Source: a virus. Taken from it: DNA of 59,496 nucleotides. The position numbers and the translations under genes were made by a program. The notes beneath the pieces are model-generated. The model saw only the letters and a list, made by a program, of their open reading frames with translations, did not search any database and was not told the origin of the DNA. Below, one piece after another: positions 51,111 to 59,496 of the stretch. Location of the stretch: IMG/VR virus record IMGVR_UViG_3300022884_000001, positions 1-59,496 of that record; one strand, 5' to 3'. The first letter of the stretch is position 1. Every line of letters starts with the position of its first letter.

Positions 51111-52063
51111 TATTCACTTGTACTTTCATCATCACAGCCACAATCTTCTTCCAGATATTGTGGTTTTAATCCCTCTACGACCGAGTCCAGAGGAAGTCCG
51201 TCTTCAATATCTATACCTTCATCACACCTACCGTGCTTAATTTTTGTAAGAGGGTTACTTTCATTACAGACACCCATCCCCACCCCATCCTCTGAACTCG
51301 TCGATTCAGCTTCAGGATGCAGTAACAGCCCTATGAAAGTTCCTCCGGTAGTAATATCTAAAGTGGAACCCACATTAACATCAGGCGATTCTATATCAAC
51401 ATTATAAGCTATGTCAGGAGATACTCCCCCAATACTGGTAGCTGGAGAAAGAGTCTGTTGAGTACTTTCAGTAAACCCGCCATATATAGTATTCAGAGGT
51501 ACGTTCCCATCGTCCCGACTTAGTACTAGACATTTTTTAGTTGCTGTACCTCCCGGAATACCTGTCAGAACACGATCCTCTTCTGTTATACGTATATATG
51601 GATTGTTAACTGATATCTTAAGACTGCCTGTTATATCCTCATAAGAGAAACCATCTATTTCCAGAGTATCAAAAAAACTAGTCGATGTCGGTTTTTTCAG
51701 TACAATTGTCTGATCAGGTTCTAAATCCAGTTTTCTATTTTCATAAGGGACACTTTTACCGGGCCCTAATACTACCCATCCGAAAGAACCATCCATTGTG
51801 GCTGTCATTTCATATATCCTGAATATATAGGGTCTGGATACTGCTACATGCCCTACAGCTAGTCCGGAGACAGAATCCTCAATCGCCATAAAGAACATAG
51901 TCGGAGTCACAGATATCGCAGTTATTATCGGGTTTACGGTATCAGGCACCGACAATGACATATCCAGTACAATATTATCCGGCACATCATATTCATGTGT
52001 GTCGTCGAAAGGATATTTAATATTCGAATTCGAAGAATATAGTTGTTGTTTATCTAATCCCAT
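51110..52063 (-). CDS. Putative tail protein with YPFDD N-terminus (317 aa)
   Basis: 317 aa. N-terminal NIKYPFDDTHEYDVPDNIVLDMSLSVP is close to that of the gene at 53038 (YPIQD...VDMQLAVP), so the two are paralogous at the N-terminus. A beta-rich middle and an acidic Cys tail (EDCGCDDE). Probable tail or fibre-network protein. Confidence 0.76.
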   Translation of the reverse strand: MGLDKQQLYSSNSNIKYPFDDTHEYDVPDNIVLDMSLSVPDTVNPIITAISVTPTMFFMAIEDSVSGLAVGHVAVSRPYIFRIYEMTATMDGSFGWVVLGPGKSVPYENRKLDLEPDQTIVLKKPTSTSFFDTLEIDGFSYEDITGSLKISVNNPYIRITEEDRVLTGIPGGTATKKCLVLSRDDGNVPLNTIYGGFTESTQQTLSPATSIGGVSPDIAYNVDIESPDVNVGSTLDITTGGTFIGLLLHPEAESTSSEDGVGMGVCNESNPLTKIKHGRCDEGIDIEDGLPLDSVVEGLKPQYLEEDCGCDDESTSE

Positions 52064-53037
52064 ATCGATCTATTTATAACCACCATTTTGTTCGTATTAA
52101 ATGTTGTATTATGAGTTCCTATTCCTGTGCCGTCAGGCATGGTCAGGGAAAAATTAACTGTTACCCGTGTATCTGTATCAGTGTAATAAGGGCTTAGACT
52201 TCCTGCATAAAAGCGTATACCAGCCCCAGGAGCCATTGTGGACGTTGTTGTCAGTTTAGCAGTGTTAGCGGGCCCCCCGCCTCCACCGCCGTCAGCGGTC
52301 GTTGTAACGGTAACTGAGCCCTGTATAGCAGTATCTATAACAAATGCTTTTGTATTAGCAGGGGCTCCTGAAAAATTCATAGACATCTCTAAACCTGCCG
52401 CAATAGTATCCAAGGTATGATTTATAAACTTACAGGAAGAATGTATTTCCTGCCCCTTGGCTTCAGCGTTATATCTCCAGCTCTTAAGATGAACTATGTA
52501 ATTCCAGGTTTCCAGAAGTTCCATATATTTATCAAGCATTCCCTCTGGATTTTCCACCGAGGTAAGTTGACTGTCTATAGCAGTCTGAACTGTTTCTACA
52601 TTGGTCTGTAATTCATCATAGTCTGCACAGTCTACACATGCCGGACAAGTATCATATACAGATAAGGTATGTCTAACTCCTTCCGGAACTATATTATTCC
52701 CGAACTGCCCGAAATGATAGCAGTAGTCCACGGTAAGAAAAAAAGCTCCATCAACAGTACCAGCCTGATTAATCTTAGACATCCAGTACGGAGCTCCTGT
52801 AAATAACCCTCCCCCACTGATAATCTGATCGAATTTAGCTTTTGTAACAGCATTATCTGTTCCCAGCCCTGATCCTGCAGTAAGGACTATTTCGTCCTCT
52901 TCAACCTCCATCTCCATATTGATACCGGCCTCCATTACAATATTAGAGCCTATTGTGACAATATTGCCTAAGTCATCTTTTTTTTCGATTCCGTCGGCAT
53001 CGACAAATTTTATGGATGTTATGTAATTATGAGACAT
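52054..53037 (-). CDS. Putative tail protein (327 aa)
   Basis: 327 aa. Middle has CPACVDCADYDELQTNVETVQTAI (Cys then a helix), Gly-rich DGGGGGGP, beta end. Part of the run of tail genes, sharing ten bases with the gene at 51110. No family recognised. Confidence 0.72.
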   Translation of the reverse strand: MSHNYITSIKFVDADGIEKKDDLGNIVTIGSNIVMEAGINMEMEVEEDEIVLTAGSGLGTDNAVTKAKFDQIISGGGLFTGAPYWMSKINQAGTVDGAFFLTVDYCYHFGQFGNNIVPEGVRHTLSVYDTCPACVDCADYDELQTNVETVQTAIDSQLTSVENPEGMLDKYMELLETWNYIVHLKSWRYNAEAKGQEIHSSCKFINHTLDTIAAGLEMSMNFSGAPANTKAFVIDTAIQGSVTVTTTADGGGGGGPANTAKLTTTSTMAPGAGIRFYAGSLSPYYTDTDTRVTVNFSLTMPDGTGIGTHNTTFNTNKMVVINRSIWD

Positions 53038-53997
53038 TTAGAAATATCCTGTCTGTGCTTCCAGTAACGCCAGTCTAGCTTGTATCTGACTGATGTTGGT
53101 ATCTGTAGCGGTGTAGAAATCAACAAGTCGGGCGTATCTGACGTTTATCTGATTTAACGCTTCATATGCGGCATCCAGATAATCCGTATCACAGCAGGGT
53201 GTACTGCATGGGTTGCTTATATTTACTCCATTGGTAATATTACCTACTACTACACAATCCTCTCCTTCGATAATAAAATTACCGGAACTGTCCGGGTCTA
53301 TACCGTTAACTGTAACAATAGGGGCCCCGTATATATCAGTAATAGCATCTATAATATCGGCATCGGTTTCCAGTTTTATATCGGAAGATGTTGAAGAAAG
53401 TCGGGCGGATACTACAATAGTTGTTGTATCTGTAACAGCATCGTAGGTGGGAGTGAAAATAACGTTGGTTCCTTCTTTGAAAACAACATTGTTTATAAAT
53501 CTTTCGGTACCTACCTGTATAGACCTGACCTGTGACAGCCCCTCATCAATAGTTGTCGCCGAGAGAGCTGTAGCTGTTTCATCAAATTCCCAGGACCCCG
53601 GCTCTGTAACAGCTGCTACATTAGTTCCTATAGTCACGGAACCTGACATATCTGTAAAGAACTGATCGCTTAACTGATCCTGAGGGAGAGCTACAAAGGT
53701 GTAGTCTGTATTTACATTAGCTCCTGTATCTATATTGAAGAAAGATCCCAGAGCATACGCAAGTTCCGCGGTAGGTTTATAAGATATCCCTATATCCACA
53801 GTATATCTGCGTATAACCAGAGACGCTACAAAGAATGTACCTGCGCTTAAGCTTCCCGAAGGAACAGCTAATTGCATATCCACCATCAAAGAGGTGGGGA
53901 CATTCATAGAGTCCGTCAGATCACGGGCGTTAAGAGCGTCCTGTATAGGATAATTGCGATGGGAGTTTTCGTTTAAAAATTCTGTAAGTGTAGGCAT
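53038..53997 (-). CDS. Putative tail protein with YPIQD N-terminus (319 aa)
   Basis: 319 aa. NYPIQDALNARD ... LMVDMQLAVPSGSL is the shared N-terminal module; ends with CSTPCCDTDYLDAAYEALNQINVR and a helical tail. The module is repeated in three neighbours. Probably virion-associated. Confidence 0.76.
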   Translation of the reverse strand: MPTLTEFLNENSHRNYPIQDALNARDLTDSMNVPTSLMVDMQLAVPSGSLSAGTFFVASLVIRRYTVDIGISYKPTAELAYALGSFFNIDTGANVNTDYTFVALPQDQLSDQFFTDMSGSVTIGTNVAAVTEPGSWEFDETATALSATTIDEGLSQVRSIQVGTERFINNVVFKEGTNVIFTPTYDAVTDTTTIVVSARLSSTSSDIKLETDADIIDAITDIYGAPIVTVNGIDPDSSGNFIIEGEDCVVVGNITNGVNISNPCSTPCCDTDYLDAAYEALNQINVRYARLVDFYTATDTNISQIQARLALLEAQTGYF

Positions 53998-54008
53998 GTA
54001 GGCTCCTG

Positions 54009-55589
54009 TTATGCATCGTAGATTATAATGCCCTGTCTTACTACAAGATAATCGTAGGCAGTTGCGTTATCAAGGGATATTTTATACTGTACCTGATCTT
54101 CAGATGTAATACTGATCCGATCGGAAACAGCAGCTTCCATAAGATAATATTTAGTATGGACAGTTGCTCCTACGTAAGTCATAGTATATGTAGTTGGAAC
54201 AGTAGGAACTGTCTGCGGAGTGGTTGTAGGTGATGGATAAATTAATACCTCTACCGAGATAGTTGGAAGGGCTGTTCCACCGTCAGGGCCCCGCATCCAT
54301 AACCATACAGCTACCTTTTTAGCAGCGGTCGCTGTCCATTTAGAAGCGGTAGCTACTCCCATCATAGAGGACTCTCTACTTGCCGGGAAGGCTGTGTATA
54401 TAGCTCCGTCCACTGTATATTCAAGAGCGTTATTAAGATTCAATAACTGAGCATCCATATACTTAGAGGAGAAATCAGTAAGAGCCAGTTCAATAATACC
54501 CTGCCCTGCTACAGTAGCAGAGGAGCTTACTAATGACAGCCCTTCTCCGGCAATTACCTGTTCTACAACAAACCCCCTGCTTTTAGCATTGGCATTTGTA
54601 ATATCTTTAACTACATTATATCCGGCAACTGCTCCGGTAGCTACAAAGTCTTTCTTATCCACGGTAGCCAGCCCGTTCACCAGAGTAACATCCAGAACAT
54701 CTGTAGTGGTAGACTGAATAGCCCTCACAATATTAGGTCCGTGTGAGTTAGGGGCTGTTAGCCACATATAAACATCGTCTGCGGGGGCTGTTGTATCCAA
54801 CCACCACACGTTATCTTCGTTTATAACAATAAGTGTTTCAGGGATATTAGCCGCTGTTAATACATAGGTGTATGCAGCTATTCCCGGGTAAAGTGTAAAA
54901 ATTTCTTTAACTGCTGTGGAAGCATTTGTAAGATCATACCCGAAGTCAGCTCCTGCAGGAATATCCATATCCGGAAAGTTACCCACTGACGCTGCGATCC
55001 ACAGAGAATCATCTAAAGTATATTTTTTATGATCATGTGTTGAATGCTCGTAACGTACTGTCGGCAACCATACATTACCATTACCGTCGTACGTTACAGT
55101 CTGTATAGCCAGTGCCGGAGTAGTTTGAGTTACCTGCCCCGCGACGGAGCCTGAAAGATAGTAGGTTCCTGCGGTAGGAGTCGCTGTACCGAATAGATTA
55201 GCTAAATTAGCGAAATCTCTAAGATATCCGTTTAATACAAGAGACCCTGTATTACTGGTTAATTTTGTTACTAGAATACCTATCACAGCTGCTGATTCGG
55301 CAGGTTTTAAAGTGCCGTCTGAATTAAGCAGAGTATCGTTCCATTGAGCCAGTGCCGGAGTAAACATATTAGTGGTAGAATTCCAATACACCAGAGTTCC
55401 AGCTACTGTAGCTGTAGATACCGCAACTGTTTTTACATATGTAAATTCGGAAGAATAATCATCGTTCTGTATAGAACGGAGATAGTCTGTTCTTTCCGCT
55501 AAATCGTTTATAGGTTTATTAACTACGGAAGCTTTAACCTGATCTGTCTCAGCTATCTGAGTAATTGTCTGTTTCCAAGATGCTACCAT
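54009..55589 (-). CDS. Putative tail fibre or appendage protein (526 aa)
   Basis: 526 aa. N-terminal helix MVASWKQTITQIAETDQVKA..NKPINDLAERTDYLRSI then Ala/Thr/Gly/Val-rich beta repeats (VAGTLVYWNSTTNMF, WLPTVRYEHSTHDHKKY). The layout is fibre-like: coiled start, beta-rich shaft. Upstream neighbours are baseplate genes. Confidence 0.75.
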   Translation of the reverse strand: MVASWKQTITQIAETDQVKASVVNKPINDLAERTDYLRSIQNDDYSSEFTYVKTVAVSTATVAGTLVYWNSTTNMFTPALAQWNDTLLNSDGTLKPAESAAVIGILVTKLTSNTGSLVLNGYLRDFANLANLFGTATPTAGTYYLSGSVAGQVTQTTPALAIQTVTYDGNGNVWLPTVRYEHSTHDHKKYTLDDSLWIAASVGNFPDMDIPAGADFGYDLTNASTAVKEIFTLYPGIAAYTYVLTAANIPETLIVINEDNVWWLDTTAPADDVYMWLTAPNSHGPNIVRAIQSTTTDVLDVTLVNGLATVDKKDFVATGAVAGYNVVKDITNANAKSRGFVVEQVIAGEGLSLVSSSATVAGQGIIELALTDFSSKYMDAQLLNLNNALEYTVDGAIYTAFPASRESSMMGVATASKWTATAAKKVAVWLWMRGPDGGTALPTISVEVLIYPSPTTTPQTVPTVPTTYTMTYVGATVHTKYYLMEAAVSDRISITSEDQVQYKISLDNATAYDYLVVRQGIIIYDA

Positions 55590-55599
55590 TTTAATCTCC

Positions 55600-56151
55600 T
55601 TACGCGGATACGAATGTTATAGTCCAGCGGATACCTATCTGAGCTCCCGCTATCTTAGTGATTTCCGTAGTCAGATCTGAACAGCTGAATATTTTATCTT
55701 CGTCCTGAGCCGCTCCTTCTACTGAGGCTACAAGGGCTGAATGGTAAAATACTGAGGTACCATCTGTGACAGGTACAGAGGGAACTTGAGTTGTTCCATC
55801 TGTTATACCCAGGAATACAACTTTATTATTAACATAATTAGATGTAGAGGCTGAATAAACAGGTTCCCCTATAGTTGAAACTCTTACAAAACTTCTGTTA
55901 GGAGAAGTAGCGGCATAAGTTGCTGCATCATTTGCAAGACCTTCTGATATCCGGACAGCTGCCGGGTCATTCTCAAAAACCAGATACATCAGATTAATAT
56001 TTAAGTCTCCTGCGAGTGCTTTAGCTAAAACATCCGAACCATCATAGGCTATAAGATTATGCTGTTTGTAATTAAAAGTCCAGACATCGTCCTGAACACT
56101 ATACAGTTCTATCTCGCCCTTCATATGAGTGTGTTTAAAAGTATCATTCAT
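55600..56151 (-). CDS. Putative tail/baseplate protein (183 aa)
   Basis: 183 aa. GEIELYSVQDDVWTFNYKQHNLIAYDGSDVLAKALAG then LMYLVFEND, a pattern common in small tail proteins of myophages. Lies between the 517-aa and 526-aa genes. Confidence 0.74.
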   Translation of the reverse strand: MNDTFKHTHMKGEIELYSVQDDVWTFNYKQHNLIAYDGSDVLAKALAGDLNINLMYLVFENDPAAVRISEGLANDAATYAATSPNRSFVRVSTIGEPVYSASTSNYVNNKVVFLGITDGTTQVPSVPVTDGTSVFYHSALVASVEGAAQDEDKIFSCSDLTTEITKIAGAQIGIRWTITFVSA

Positions 56152-56152
56152 T

Positions 56153-57706
56153 TTAAATTGAAGTCTTTCTAGTTACGTTATCTGTAATATTAGTGCTGGA
56201 ATAACTGTCTGAAACGCCCTGCGTGTGAAACGCTTCCACAGTTTCCGATATGTTGGAAGCATTATACGTTAATGTACTCCCAGCTTCCATAAAAGTCAAC
56301 ATTGTTGTGTACGCGGGAATAGTAAATTTGATATATGTCAGAAAAACAGCCGGATCAATATTATCTGGAACATATTCCGTACTGAGGGTAACAAAGAAAG
56401 CGTTGTTTAGAAACGCCCTCTGCTGATACTCTGTAAATAGGTTGATAGTATCAGGAACTTTATTGTTATTATCCTCTATAATAATATCTGTCAGGTCTCT
56501 CCCTAGAGAGGCTGACAGCCCTAGTAAATGATTATTGAAAGCAAGGACTGTTGAATCCCGCCCCTTAAAAGGAAGAGAACCTCCTCTGGAGGTGACAAAT
56601 GTATATGTAAGAGTTGCATCGCTTACCAGCAAATCTATAATAAACCCACTGACATTATCAGCCAGATATGTATATGCAGTGGCTGATATATCTTCGACAT
56701 AAAAATACCCTGTACCGTCACTGACCAGAATATTATCTTCGGCAGAGGGGAAAGGATAATCTATATTCTCAACCATTACCCCGTCTGTAAAACTATCATC
56801 CAGAAAGTTATTACTGAGATGTAACGCAGGAAACGAGGAATAAGGTATATCGTCCCGTCCCGTGAATACCTGTACAGAATCAAATATCATTTCCCCGTCA
56901 GTTATTGTATCTAATATATCCTTGGTTATTGATACCCCTGTTGGGGCTGAATAAAGGTTACTACCTATCTCAGCCCATATACGCCCTCCTTCTGTAAAGG
57001 TTCTTGTGTATGTACCTCCGGTAGTAATAAAATCTGTATCCACGGAATGGCATAAAAGTTTATTGACATTATTTATAGTTCCGCCTTCTACCCGTAAATC
57101 CCATATATCATTAACTATCTTTTTAAAATATTCGGAAGAGTCTCCACCTATTCTAACAACCTCTCCATAGATATCTTCAACATCCTTAAAATCTTTATTA
57201 GCGCCGAAGAACCACATACTTATACCCAAAATAGGTTCTCCTGATGTATCTATAAACCGTTTATCGAATCCCATATTAAAAGGATTGTCTCTAAAAAATA
57301 TTAAATTACGGTCATTATCCACATAATAGTCCACATTACTTTCGAGGACTATTTCAGGGTTTTTAGGACCGGACATTATAAAAGGAATCTTTTCTATATT
57401 TGAATCTATCGGGAAGGTAAAATAATTATGCAGTCGATCTCCGAAATTATAGAGTCCATTAAAATATACAGCTTCCTGATTGAACTGCATAGCATCCTGA
57501 TTCATATCATCTTCATCGTACGTGACATAAATCCACTTCTGTTTTCGATAGACATCTATTGTATGTCTGGATAGAGCATTATATAAAGTAGCTGTATCCA
57601 GAGTCTGCTGATCATACATATCCTCTGTGCCTGATAGCAGAGCATTTATAAATAGAGAGTCCGTAAAGATCTGAGTCCAGAATTTAGATATATATTGTTC
57701 GAGCAT
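56153..57706 (-). CDS. Putative baseplate-associated protein (517 aa)
   Basis: 517 aa. N-terminus MLEQYISKFWTQIFTDSLFINALLSG, then beta-rich domains with Asp/Asn/Tyr repeats. Two bases after the baseplate J-like gene, where I-type or other wedge proteins occur. No sure family. Confidence 0.74.
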   Translation of the reverse strand: MLEQYISKFWTQIFTDSLFINALLSGTEDMYDQQTLDTATLYNALSRHTIDVYRKQKWIYVTYDEDDMNQDAMQFNQEAVYFNGLYNFGDRLHNYFTFPIDSNIEKIPFIMSGPKNPEIVLESNVDYYVDNDRNLIFFRDNPFNMGFDKRFIDTSGEPILGISMWFFGANKDFKDVEDIYGEVVRIGGDSSEYFKKIVNDIWDLRVEGGTINNVNKLLCHSVDTDFITTGGTYTRTFTEGGRIWAEIGSNLYSAPTGVSITKDILDTITDGEMIFDSVQVFTGRDDIPYSSFPALHLSNNFLDDSFTDGVMVENIDYPFPSAEDNILVSDGTGYFYVEDISATAYTYLADNVSGFIIDLLVSDATLTYTFVTSRGGSLPFKGRDSTVLAFNNHLLGLSASLGRDLTDIIIEDNNNKVPDTINLFTEYQQRAFLNNAFFVTLSTEYVPDNIDPAVFLTYIKFTIPAYTTMLTFMEAGSTLTYNASNISETVEAFHTQGVSDSYSSTNITDNVTRKTSI

Positions 57707-57708
57707 TT

Positions 57709-59313
57709 TTATACCAGATAATCGTTAGTTCGATTTAATGAAATAGATACTGAAGATGAGGTGCAGAAAAAAGAAACTGTATTAGCGCTGACAGCCTGAG
57801 TCAGATCTGCTTCCACTGTTAAGGTATCTACACTTCTATAATAGTGCTGTTCTCCCGAAGGATCATACAAAAACCCTGTAAGAATCATGGGGGCGACAAC
57901 CACAAGATTAGAGTCTGCTTCCAGAATAGCATGCGACAGTTCGGTTGTAGTAACATATCCTCGTTTAAGGGGAGTGCTGTTAACAGCCGCGGCAACCGCC
58001 GCTTTAAGAGTGTTTGCATCCGGAGTATCTCTGTAATCCGGATATTTAATGAGAGCTTCTACACCTACAAACATAGGGATAGGAGCTCTAACAAGATAAT
58101 CTCCAGCCGGGTTACGGAACTCTGGATCTGATATAGCATCCTGCAGTACGCCTATACTGGGGAGAAGCAGTACAGATACACTGAAAGTGGTAGTCTCCCC
58201 GACAGTTGTTCCACTCAGCCCTTCGAATATAAAAGTCGCTTCGGCTGTCTGATACTTAGTATATCGGGCATCTTCCCCTGTAGTACAGTCAGGAACATAT
58301 ACTTCATTAGATGTATCGCAGGAGAAGGTGTAATCCACATCTCCTGTATATGTCATAACTCCGCTGACATCCGCATGGGATACACTGTTTACCATATAGA
58401 AACCGGGAGCGTCCGTTTTACTTATAAGGACTTTCCATTTACTTAAAGCAACATCCACCAGTGTTCCTGTCAAAGATAATGTTGTACTGGTTGGATAACT
58501 GGCAGTTCTACTGTATATATCTACTCTTCCTCCGGGATTTACTCCATAAACATTTGCTCGTCCACGAAGCATTTCAGAATCTCCCATTCCTATAACTGAT
58601 ACGTCCTGAACATTGACAGAGGTATAGTCAGCAAATAAAGCCTCTACATGGGCTTTTCCGGAAGGTACTTTAGCTGTTACGCCTTCTGTAGCCCTGGCTT
58701 TCATTTCAGTCAAAGTTTCCTGAGAAGTTCCCCCTGAGAATGTGGATGATATTTCAGTACGTACGACATCTTCTAAAGTTATATTTGTTGTAGCCGTCTG
58801 CCCTATGGACAATACATTATTGGTGGGATCAACTGTGTTCGCCGGTATAATCATATACCAGGTAGTTGTATCATATTGTTGTAGAACTCTATATCTGGAA
58901 GCATCCAGAACATCGGTCACATTAGCTACCCCTATATAAGTGTTGTCAATCTCCAATACATCTGTACCTACTGTGAATAAAGTTGTCGAGGGAATATATA
59001 AATCTGTATTACTAGAGGTGTATACGGCTAAATAACCACTGGATGTAGAACCCTCTTTTCTTGTCACATTATAATTGGACAGAAGAGCTTCTACCATTGT
59101 TTCATTCGTACTTTCAGATAGAGACAAGTTTGTTATAACCGTATTTATATCTTCTTCCTGAGACGTGTAGTATCGGGCAGCGGGCTTTATCATCAGCTCC
59201 CTTAGGGCTGTACCGACAGATGTATCCAGACTGCTGTTATAGGAGGTCAACCAACCTGACAGAATCTCTTCATTTTCAAAAACTGTCGCACTATCTAAAT
59301 TTTCTAAACTCAT
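57709..59313 (-). CDS. Baseplate J-like protein
   Basis: 534 aa. N-terminal ALRELMIKPAARYYTSQEEDINTVITNL, middle GGTSQETLTEMKARATEGV and VPSGKAHVEALFADYTSVNVQDVSVIGMGD, and a C-terminal DANTLKAAVAAAVNSTPLKRGYVTTTELSHAI block are features of the baseplate J family (P2 gpJ / T4 gp6-like wedge). It indicates a contractile-tail (myovirus-type) particle. The MSLENLD start is directly after the previous stop. Confidence 0.82.
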   Translation of the reverse strand: MSLENLDSATVFENEEILSGWLTSYNSSLDTSVGTALRELMIKPAARYYTSQEEDINTVITNLSLSESTNETMVEALLSNYNVTRKEGSTSSGYLAVYTSSNTDLYIPSTTLFTVGTDVLEIDNTYIGVANVTDVLDASRYRVLQQYDTTTWYMIIPANTVDPTNNVLSIGQTATTNITLEDVVRTEISSTFSGGTSQETLTEMKARATEGVTAKVPSGKAHVEALFADYTSVNVQDVSVIGMGDSEMLRGRANVYGVNPGGRVDIYSRTASYPTSTTLSLTGTLVDVALSKWKVLISKTDAPGFYMVNSVSHADVSGVMTYTGDVDYTFSCDTSNEVYVPDCTTGEDARYTKYQTAEATFIFEGLSGTTVGETTTFSVSVLLLPSIGVLQDAISDPEFRNPAGDYLVRAPIPMFVGVEALIKYPDYRDTPDANTLKAAVAAAVNSTPLKRGYVTTTELSHAILEADSNLVVVAPMILTGFLYDPSGEQHYYRSVDTLTVEADLTQAVSANTVSFFCTSSSVSISLNRTNDYLV

Positions 59314-59315
59314 TA

Positions 59316-59496
59316 TTAAGCTCCACGTAAATTATAGGGTATTGTACTGCTTACAGCATCTCCGGAAACAGTAGTTATTGTTACATCAACTGAGACCGCC
59401 GAAGGATCCACACTGCTGACAGATGCTGTGACGTCAATACTGTCCAGCTGTTCATTCTCGGGAGTCGTGGAAGTCACAGACGATTGAATATTTTCC
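59316..59496 (-). CDS. Partial C-terminus of a further tail/baseplate gene
   Basis: Only the last 59 codons are visible (...VSGDAVSSTIPYNLRGA), Ser/Thr/Val-rich and beta-type. The stop codon lies two bases before the next ATG. Probably another baseplate or tail gene; identity unknown. Confidence 0.65.
   Translation of the reverse strand, partial: ENIQSSVTSTTPENEQLDSIDVTASVSSVDPSAVSVDVTITTVSGDAVSSTIPYNLRGA

Noticed and set aside
1-59496. CRISPR arrays or tRNA genes
   Set aside because: Searched by eye in all gaps; no spaced direct repeats or cloverleaf with CCA or T-loop sequence found.

Overview
The window is part of the genome of a large, tailed, dsDNA bacteriophage. It carries a DNA-packaging ATPase, a baseplate J-like protein and a run of tail or adsorption genes, plus a self-contained replication and recombination set. 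G+C looks close to 40% by eye (not computed). Shine-Dalgarno sites are strong (AGGAGG-like) and genes overlap or nearly touch. No integrase, tRNA or CRISPR array was seen. The host cannot be named from the sequence.

Layout. (1) 1-4550, leftward: a ubiquitin-like conjugation operon with E2-like, JAB/JAMM protease, E1/ThiF-like and tandem Ubl genes, then two short unknown genes, the last cut by the window edge. The JAB gene is interrupted inside its catalytic motif by a 277-nt group I intron. (2) 4559-27079, leftward: RuvC-like resolvase, three methyltransferases, several unknown genes, RecA-like recombinase, family A DNA polymerase, primase, DnaB-like helicase, a free-standing HNH gene, SF2 helicase and a Rad50/Mre11 (SbcCD, gp46/gp47) pair. 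(3) 27080-27514: the longest non-coding stretch, rich in inverted repeats. (4) 28416-32982, rightward: terminase large subunit with an intein, a small gene, and a sialidase-like beta-propeller gene. Inside the intein DNA a LAGLIDADG endonuclease is encoded in a different reading frame, and both frames stay open. (5) 33000-36268, leftward: about a dozen very small genes, many for zinc-ribbon or membrane proteins. (6) 36468-39881, leftward: one apparent operon with a promoter at one end and an intrinsic terminator at the other. It holds a radical SAM enzyme with a Cys-rich C-terminal part, two Cys-rich sister proteins, and four genes sharing an N-terminal FVSNSSSSSF motif but little else. (7) 39913-59496: mostly leftward genes for tail, baseplate and adsorption proteins, including an 871-aa poly-Ser/BspA-type leucine-rich-repeat adhesin, with two rightward genes (41793-43587).

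How it fits together. The replication genes form a nearly complete replisome and recombination kit. The Ubl operon looks able to mature (JAB), activate (E1) and transfer (E2) a ubiquitin-like tag. The radical SAM operon has the layout of an enzyme plus a family of common-leader substrates. Three homing-type elements (intron, intein with nested endonuclease, free-standing HNH) sit in or beside highly conserved genes. The least ordinary items are the out-of-frame endonuclease in the terL intein, the intron splitting the JAMM motif, and the radical SAM/FVSNSSSSSF operon.
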